Below are positions 4,926 through 8,149 of a stretch of DNA of 8,149 nt, piece after piece; position 1 is the first letter of the stretch, and every line of letters starts with the position of its first letter. The position numbers were made by a program, and so were the translations under genes. The notes beneath the pieces are model-generated. The model worked only from the letters and a program-made list of their open reading frames with translations, was not told where the DNA came from and did no database searches. Source of the stretch: JBDRLV01 sp043812755 (lineage in GTDB: Bacteria; Patescibacteriota; Patescibacteriia; UBA9934; GWF2-40-263); contig JBDRLV010000074.1 in assembly GCA_043812755.1 (NCBI GenBank), forward strand, positions 1 through 8,149, written 5' to 3'.

Positions 4926-6719
4926 TTACTTGATCCTGCCCTCGTCGTTGTTGTTGAAGATCCAGGCAACAATGTCGCCGATCTCAAAGTTCTCAGTGGT
5001 TGAGAAGGTTTGGGGCGTCATGGCAGCTGAACCCTGAGCATACACCTGAATCCGGCCACGCTTCATTTTCTCAAAGCGCTCCATCCAGGACTGCATGTTC
5101 TGCTCTCGCAGATCAACCCAGCCCTTTTTGACCCAGCTGTCGCGAGTTTGCACATCTGCCATTCCAAAAGCTGTTGTGTGACCCTTCTGCTCTGGGATGT
5201 TGATCTTGGGGCCACGCTGAATAGTAGTGCCATCTGGCATAAGCACTGGAACACCAATGCTTGTAGCCATACGCACAAGCGCACGACCATCATCGGTTTT
5301 GATGTAATCAATGATTCCATCAACAACCTCTTGTGCTGTGCGATTTCGTTCTGGATTCTTTTTGTCCTCGCCATCCTTCGCCTTCAAGATGGCATCAATG
5401 CTGAAACCAAACGTATGACAGATCAGGCGTGCCTCAAACAGTAGCTTGGTAAGCTCAGGCGGCCCCAAAATACCAAGAGCCACACTGTGATCCTTGACCT
5501 TTGCTTCCATTTGAGCAAGGTCCTGAAGAGCCATTTGACGCACAGACCCACCACGATAGGTTGGGCCCTGAATTGCGCCATCAAGCGCTGCAATCACATC
5601 ATGACCAGAGTTGGAGCCACGCAGCTCAAGCACAACAGCGTGCGCAACTTCCTCGGCTGTGATCATCTCCATCTGCCCTGGAGCAGTGATTGCTGCAAAC
5701 TCATCGCGAGCAAAATCACCGTTTTCACCAGTGCACACCACTGTTGTGTGCATTTTGCCCAGATCAACGAAAGCATCCTCTGCGCAACGCGTCTCAAGTA
5801 CAGTATCACCAGGAGCAACAACTTGCTCTTGGGGCTCGAATTCATGAAACTCTTTGCCACCGCGTGCAGGCGTTTTACGCTCCACAGCCTTGTAGCCAAT
5901 CATGGCAGCAGGCTTGACCTCTTTGACAATCGGACCGCCTGGAGTTCTTGCCATCAGCAAGAGCAAACCAGTCTGGCCCAAGGCTACAGCATTCTTGCTC
6001 ATGAGCACCTGAGAAGGCTTGGCCTCACCATGTGTATAGGGGATGTTGAGCCCCATTCCGCCTGTGCCCATTGTGCCGACCTTGATGAGGAACCTAGTGC
6101 CAACCTCACGCGTTGCTGTGTGAACAAACGCAACATGGCGCGTAAGCTGAGGCATTGACAGGCTCATCAGAAGCATCTCAACATCCTGGACAAGCCCTTT
6201 TGCTTTGGGCTCATCATCCTCACTGCCTTGAGCAGCTTCTTTCATCTGCTCAATGACAGTATCCATCTGATCCATGACTTTGAGTGCGCCTTGTGCAACA
6301 TTCTGGTAACTGATACCAGTTGCAGTGTTCACGCAGTCAATCACAGCATCTGGCCTGTGACGCTTGATCAGCTGAACCAAGAAGTTACCCTCATAGGCAG
6401 TGGCAAAATCACCATAAGTTGCATCAAGCACTGCCTTGCGGTGCTTGGGCGAATTACCGATTTCCCAAGGCTTCACATTTGCAATCTCAGTGGGAACAAA
6501 GATGTTACCCCACTCGGCAATGAACTGAGTGCTGCTAAATTCCCGCTCAAGCCTTCCTGCAGCATCACGGGCATCACCGCGAAAAAGCGATGCTACCACG
6601 ATCTTTTGTGGATGAAGCTCATCAGCAATCTGGCGACAAACTTGAAAACCCACGAGACCTGCTCCACCTAAAACCAGGACTGTGTCAAATGACTGTGCAC
6701 TGTTCTTTATTTTTGACAT
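4926..6719 (-). CDS. Large NAD(P)-binding Rossmann-fold protein, SDR/epimerase-like
   Basis: The protein has 597 residues from ATG 6717-6719, chosen because GGAGG lies exactly 5 bases upstream; an in-frame TTG 12 bases earlier sits inside that ribosome site. The N-terminus is a Rossmann beta-alpha-beta unit (11-31, VLVLGGAGLVGFQV) with the Gly pattern of extended short-chain dehydrogenases. Strand VVASLFRGD (41-49) and VIDCVNTATG (126-135) fit later parts of that fold. A Gly-rich segment (214-235, VGTMGTGGMGLNIPYTHGE) sits where the active site would be, but a canonical YxxxK is not evident. The roughly 300 residues beyond it (PGGPIVKEVKP, then Glu/Asp-rich helices and a DIVAWIFNN ending) are much longer than a normal SDR and unrecognised. 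No signal peptide is seen, so it is cytoplasmic. Reaction and substrate are unknown. It is monocistronic, with its own leader and terminator. Confidence 0.8.
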   Translation of the reverse strand: MSKIKNSAQSFDTVLVLGGAGLVGFQVCRQIADELHPQKIVVASLFRGDARDAAGRLEREFSSTQFIAEWGNIFVPTEIANVKPWEIGNSPKHRKAVLDATYGDFATAYEGNFLVQLIKRHRPDAVIDCVNTATGISYQNVAQGALKVMDQMDTVIEQMKEAAQGSEDDEPKAKGLVQDVEMLLMSLSMPQLTRHVAFVHTATREVGTRFLIKVGTMGTGGMGLNIPYTHGEAKPSQVLMSKNAVALGQTGLLLLMARTPGGPIVKEVKPAAMIGYKAVERKTPARGGKEFHEFEPQEQVVAPGDTVLETRCAEDAFVDLGKMHTTVVCTGENGDFARDEFAAITAPGQMEMITAEEVAHAVVLELRGSNSGHDVIAALDGAIQGPTYRGGSVRQMALQDLAQMEAKVKDHSVALGILGPPELTKLLFEARLICHTFGFSIDAILKAKDGEDKKNPERNRTAQEVVDGIIDYIKTDDGRALVRMATSIGVPVLMPDGTTIQRGPKINIPEQKGHTTAFGMADVQTRDSWVKKGWVDLREQNMQSWMERFEKMKRGRIQVYAQGSAAMTPQTFSTTENFEIGDIVAWIFNNNDEGRIK

Positions 6720-6740
6720 CTCAACCTCCAAAATTGGTAG

Positions 6741-6767
6741 AAAAACAAGTGCACATCATATGCACCT
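6741..6767 (-). promoter_or_regulatory. Possible attenuator hairpin in the leader of the Rossmann protein gene
   Basis: On the minus strand AGGTGCA (6767-6761) pairs with TGCACTT (6753-6747, one G-T pair) around a 7-base loop and is followed by GTTTTT. It has the form of a weak intrinsic terminator placed between the leader mini-ORF and the main ribosome site. The same bases form an imperfect palindrome in DNA, so a protein-binding site is an alternative. Confidence 0.4.
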
Positions 6768-6772
6768 GCGCC

Positions 6773-6790
6773 TCAAATAAAAAGAGCCAT
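6773..6790 (-). CDS. Leader mini-ORF (M-A-L-F-I-stop)
   Basis: ATG 6788-6790 is preceded by GGAGG (6803-6799) at 8-base spacing and encodes five residues, MALFI, then TGA (6775-6773). The stop lies 5 bases before the attenuator-like hairpin. It could act as a leader peptide coupling ribosome position to the hairpin, but a chance mini-ORF is possible. The predicted transcript start (about 6803) places its ribosome site at the very 5' end. Confidence 0.3.
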   Translation of the reverse strand: MALFI

Positions 6791-6809
6791 AGTTAGGACC
6801 TCCGCCGCA

Positions 6810-6838
6810 AGTCTACCATTTTGTAAAAAAACAGTCAA
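6810..6838 (-). promoter_or_regulatory. Promoter of the Rossmann protein gene
   Basis: On the minus strand TTGACT (6833-6838), a 17-base spacer ending in TGG (extended minus-10), and TAGACT (6810-6815, 4/6). The leader would be about 84 bases. It is divergent from the promoter at 6861-6889. Confidence 0.5.
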
Positions 6839-6843
6839 TCAAA

Positions 6844-6851
6844 CCAATTGG
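6844..6851. promoter_or_regulatory. Palindrome CCAATTGG between divergent promoters
   Basis: A perfect 8-bp palindrome lies nearly midway between the two divergent minus-35 boxes (6833-6838 and 6861-6866). A looser relative, CCAAAATTGG, lies at 6728-6737 next to the ribosome site of the minus gene. It is short enough to be chance. Confidence 0.25.
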
Positions 6852-6860
6852 GATAAACTA

Positions 6861-6889
6861 TTGACTTTTTACACATTTTCTGATTAAAT
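6861..6889 (+). promoter_or_regulatory. Promoter of the 342-aa protein gene
   Basis: TTGACT (6861-6866), a 17-base spacer ending in TGA (extended minus-10), and TTAAAT (6884-6889). Start is expected near 6896, giving an unusually long leader of about 130 bases. Confidence 0.5.
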
Positions 6890-7024
6890 AGCTTAGCTAC
6901 GGTAGTCGTAGCATGGGTTTTCACGCCCAACAACCATAAGACTCCTTACCTAATCCTTATAGCAAACTGTGACCACAATAGTGGTCTAGGGGAGCTTTGG
7001 AAAAGAGCGGAGCAGGAGAGAACC
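6890..7024 (+). promoter_or_regulatory. Long structured leader of the 342-aa protein gene
   Basis: Two perfect 6-bp hairpins are visible: GCTACG/CGTAGC (6896-6901 and 6907-6912) and GACCAC/GTGGTC with an AATA loop (6971-6976 and 6981-6986). A weaker GGG/CCC pairing lies at 6915-6928. The ribosome site AGGAG (7014-7018) sits 6 bases before ATG 7025. No known riboswitch class is recognised and no terminator-type T run follows either hairpin. Confidence 0.4.
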
Positions 7025-8053
7025 ATGACAACCGAGAGAGACAAGGCACTTCGACGATACGCATGGCTGGCACAGGAGGTGTTGCGAAATAATATGTTCG
7101 GCCTGCGGGATGAGCAGATACTACGTCTAGCAACAAACCCTGATGTCTGCATACCGCCTCAGATGGTCGGTTTCATGCGCGAGGAGCATCTCGAAGATCC
7201 AACGAGTCGTGACTTTCTGCGAACCGACAAGGGTAACCTTGCCTTCATGCTGCGAGAGGATGGAGGTACAAGCTACTTCTTCCGCATGGATGGCCAAAAC
7301 GGAAATCTCGCTGACCGTGAGGTTCCGGTACCAGACGACGCAGAACACGAACTGCTTGGTGTGGTGGGTCATAAGGATCTATGGCTTCTGCGCCCAGAGC
7401 ATAAAGCTCACGCGTGTAAGCTGTGGCTGGGCGACAACCTGATAGCCGAGAAGCCCTGCATCAACAATGTGACTGTGCTTCCCGATGGCAAGATCATCTT
7501 CACCTTCACCGAGGGTGGCGACCTTGCGCGCTACACTTGCGCGTGGGATCCCCGAGGCAAAAGCATCCATGGTGGCAGCACAGAGGTCACGCGAACTGAT
7601 CATCTGCGCGGAACAGTGAAATTCGTCACATCGCTCGACGGGACGCTCCGAACGATTCACGGCTCCGGTGTATACCGTTCGATCAGCCCTTTCCCAATAA
7701 GTTGGGAAGCGTGCGGTGGCGTCGTGGATCTCACGTACAGTGAGGATCGGCAAGTAGAGTTTCTCGTCGTTGACGAGGATAATACGGTCAGATTGTACCG
7801 TTTCGTGCAAGGGAACATCAGAGCGAAACATATGACCATCGGCGCTGTTCCCTATGTGTCGTCATGCCTACAATTCCCGGACAAAAACATCTGGGCGTAC
7901 GTAGGCCAAGCGCCCAACAACCAACTCTGCTGGGTCGTGAATGGTGAACCACACCCCACCTTCCGTTGGGTTAGCGAGCCCTTCGAGCATCCCGAGTACG
8001 GCTGGTGCTACTGGGGCATCGTCGGTGAATGCCTCGTAACCATGCGCTTCTAG
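7025..8053 (+). CDS. Beta-rich protein of unknown function, propeller-like (342 aa)
   Basis: The start has a good Shine-Dalgarno. A basic, helical N-terminus (about 1-60: DKALRRYAWLAQEV, then GLRDEQILRLATNP) precedes about 280 residues of repeating beta-strand blocks. These include GNLAFMLREDGGTSYFFRMD, DLWLLRPEHKAHACKLWLG, VLPDGKIIFTFTEGGDL, KFVTSLDGTLRTIHGSG, VEFLVVDEDNTVRLYRF and NIWAYVGQAPNNQLCWVVNG. Spacing of roughly 40-50 residues with turn motifs such as DG and DN suggests a beta-propeller, which is an inference. Eight cysteines and no signal peptide or membrane segment point to the cytoplasm. The gene is much richer in G/C than its neighbours (bases 7501-7560 hold 40 G/C by my count), which could reflect transfer. 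The family is not recognised and no catalytic motif is seen; a binding or scaffold role is only a guess. Confidence 0.8.
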   Translation: MTTERDKALRRYAWLAQEVLRNNMFGLRDEQILRLATNPDVCIPPQMVGFMREEHLEDPTSRDFLRTDKGNLAFMLREDGGTSYFFRMDGQNGNLADREVPVPDDAEHELLGVVGHKDLWLLRPEHKAHACKLWLGDNLIAEKPCINNVTVLPDGKIIFTFTEGGDLARYTCAWDPRGKSIHGGSTEVTRTDHLRGTVKFVTSLDGTLRTIHGSGVYRSISPFPISWEACGGVVDLTYSEDRQVEFLVVDEDNTVRLYRFVQGNIRAKHMTIGAVPYVSSCLQFPDKNIWAYVGQAPNNQLCWVVNGEPHPTFRWVSEPFEHPEYGWCYWGIVGECLVTMRF

Positions 8054-8084
8054 CGCTACTACGCGTCCGCTTCCGAGAACAAAA

Positions 8085-8130
8085 CCGCCCCTGAGGGCGA
8101 TGTATGTTTTCGGGGGCGGATTTTTATTTT
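8085..8130 (+). terminator. Intrinsic terminator of the 342-aa protein gene
   Basis: CCGCCCC (8085-8091) pairs with GGGGCGG (8113-8119) across a 21-base loop and is followed by ATTTTTATTTT. A competing small stem CGCCC/GGGCG (8086-8090 and 8095-8099) shares the 5' arm. Confidence 0.8.
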
Positions 8131-8137
8131 TTAAATC

Positions 8138-8148
8138 AAAAAAACCCC
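8138..8148 (-). terminator. Partial terminator of a convergent gene beyond the window
   Basis: Read on the minus strand the window edge is GGGG followed by seven T, the form of a terminator's 3' arm and U tract. Its 5' arm would lie outside the window, so this implies but does not prove a minus-strand gene to the right. Confidence 0.35.
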
Positions 8149-8149
8149 A

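Noticed and set aside
5487..6158. Plus-strand 223-codon open frame opposite the Rossmann protein gene
   Set aside because: It is antisense to a well-supported gene, rich in Cys/His/Arg without domain logic, and has no ribosome site. It is a shadow frame.
7379..7831. Minus-strand 150-codon frame opposite the 342-aa gene
   Set aside because: Antisense shadow in G/C-rich coding DNA; composition not protein-like and no ribosome site.

Overview
The window looks like a piece of a small-genome bacterial chromosome. I suspect a member of the Candidate Phyla Radiation (Patescibacteria). The evidence is circumstantial: a stand-alone PaaX/Cas2-fold regulator with no CRISPR or phenylacetate genes nearby, proteins without close textbook relatives, and isolated genes each with its own promoter and terminator. 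UGA, UAA and UAG all occur as ordinary stop codons, so a UGA-recoded lineage (SR1/Gracilibacteria type) is not indicated. No rRNA, tRNA, CRISPR array or transposase gene is visible.

Left part (1-2000), minus strand: a TspO/MBR-type membrane protein that runs off the left edge, then a C-rich interspersed repeat, an intrinsic terminator, and a membrane-anchored HtrA/DegP-type serine protease with one PDZ domain. Divergent from htrA (2061-2651, plus strand) is a small PaaX/Cas2-like regulator gene. Its upstream region holds a promoter, a complete terminator-like hairpin, and two tandem near-perfect copies of the palindrome GACAAATTTGTC, which look like operators.

Middle (2670-3240): a promoter drives a G/C-rich unit with a structured leader, a 51-codon reading frame interrupted by UAG at codon 4, and an 85-residue acidic protein of unknown function, closed by a strong terminator. 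A phosphohexomutase (phosphomannomutase/phosphoglucomutase superfamily) follows on its own promoter and terminator (3271-4799).

Right part (4804-8149): a second, inverted copy of the C-rich repeat, a terminator and a GTCATTGCGAGG-type interspersed repeat lie 3' of a 597-residue Rossmann-fold protein on the minus strand. The leader of that gene has a mini-ORF followed by a possible attenuator. A compact divergent promoter pair separates it from a plus-strand 342-residue protein, strongly beta-structured and unrecognised, which has a 130-base leader with several hairpins. A terminator closes it, and the last bases look like the arm of a terminator for a gene coming in from the right.

The genes do not form one obvious pathway. 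HtrA and TspO suggest envelope and stress functions, the hexomutase feeds sugar-nucleotide synthesis, and the remaining three or four proteins are uncharacterised. Most promoter candidates share one layout: TTGACA/T, a 17-bp spacer, and an extended TGn minus-10. The most notable signals are the tandem palindromes of the PaaX-like gene, the amber-interrupted small frame, and the attenuator-like leader of the Rossmann protein.
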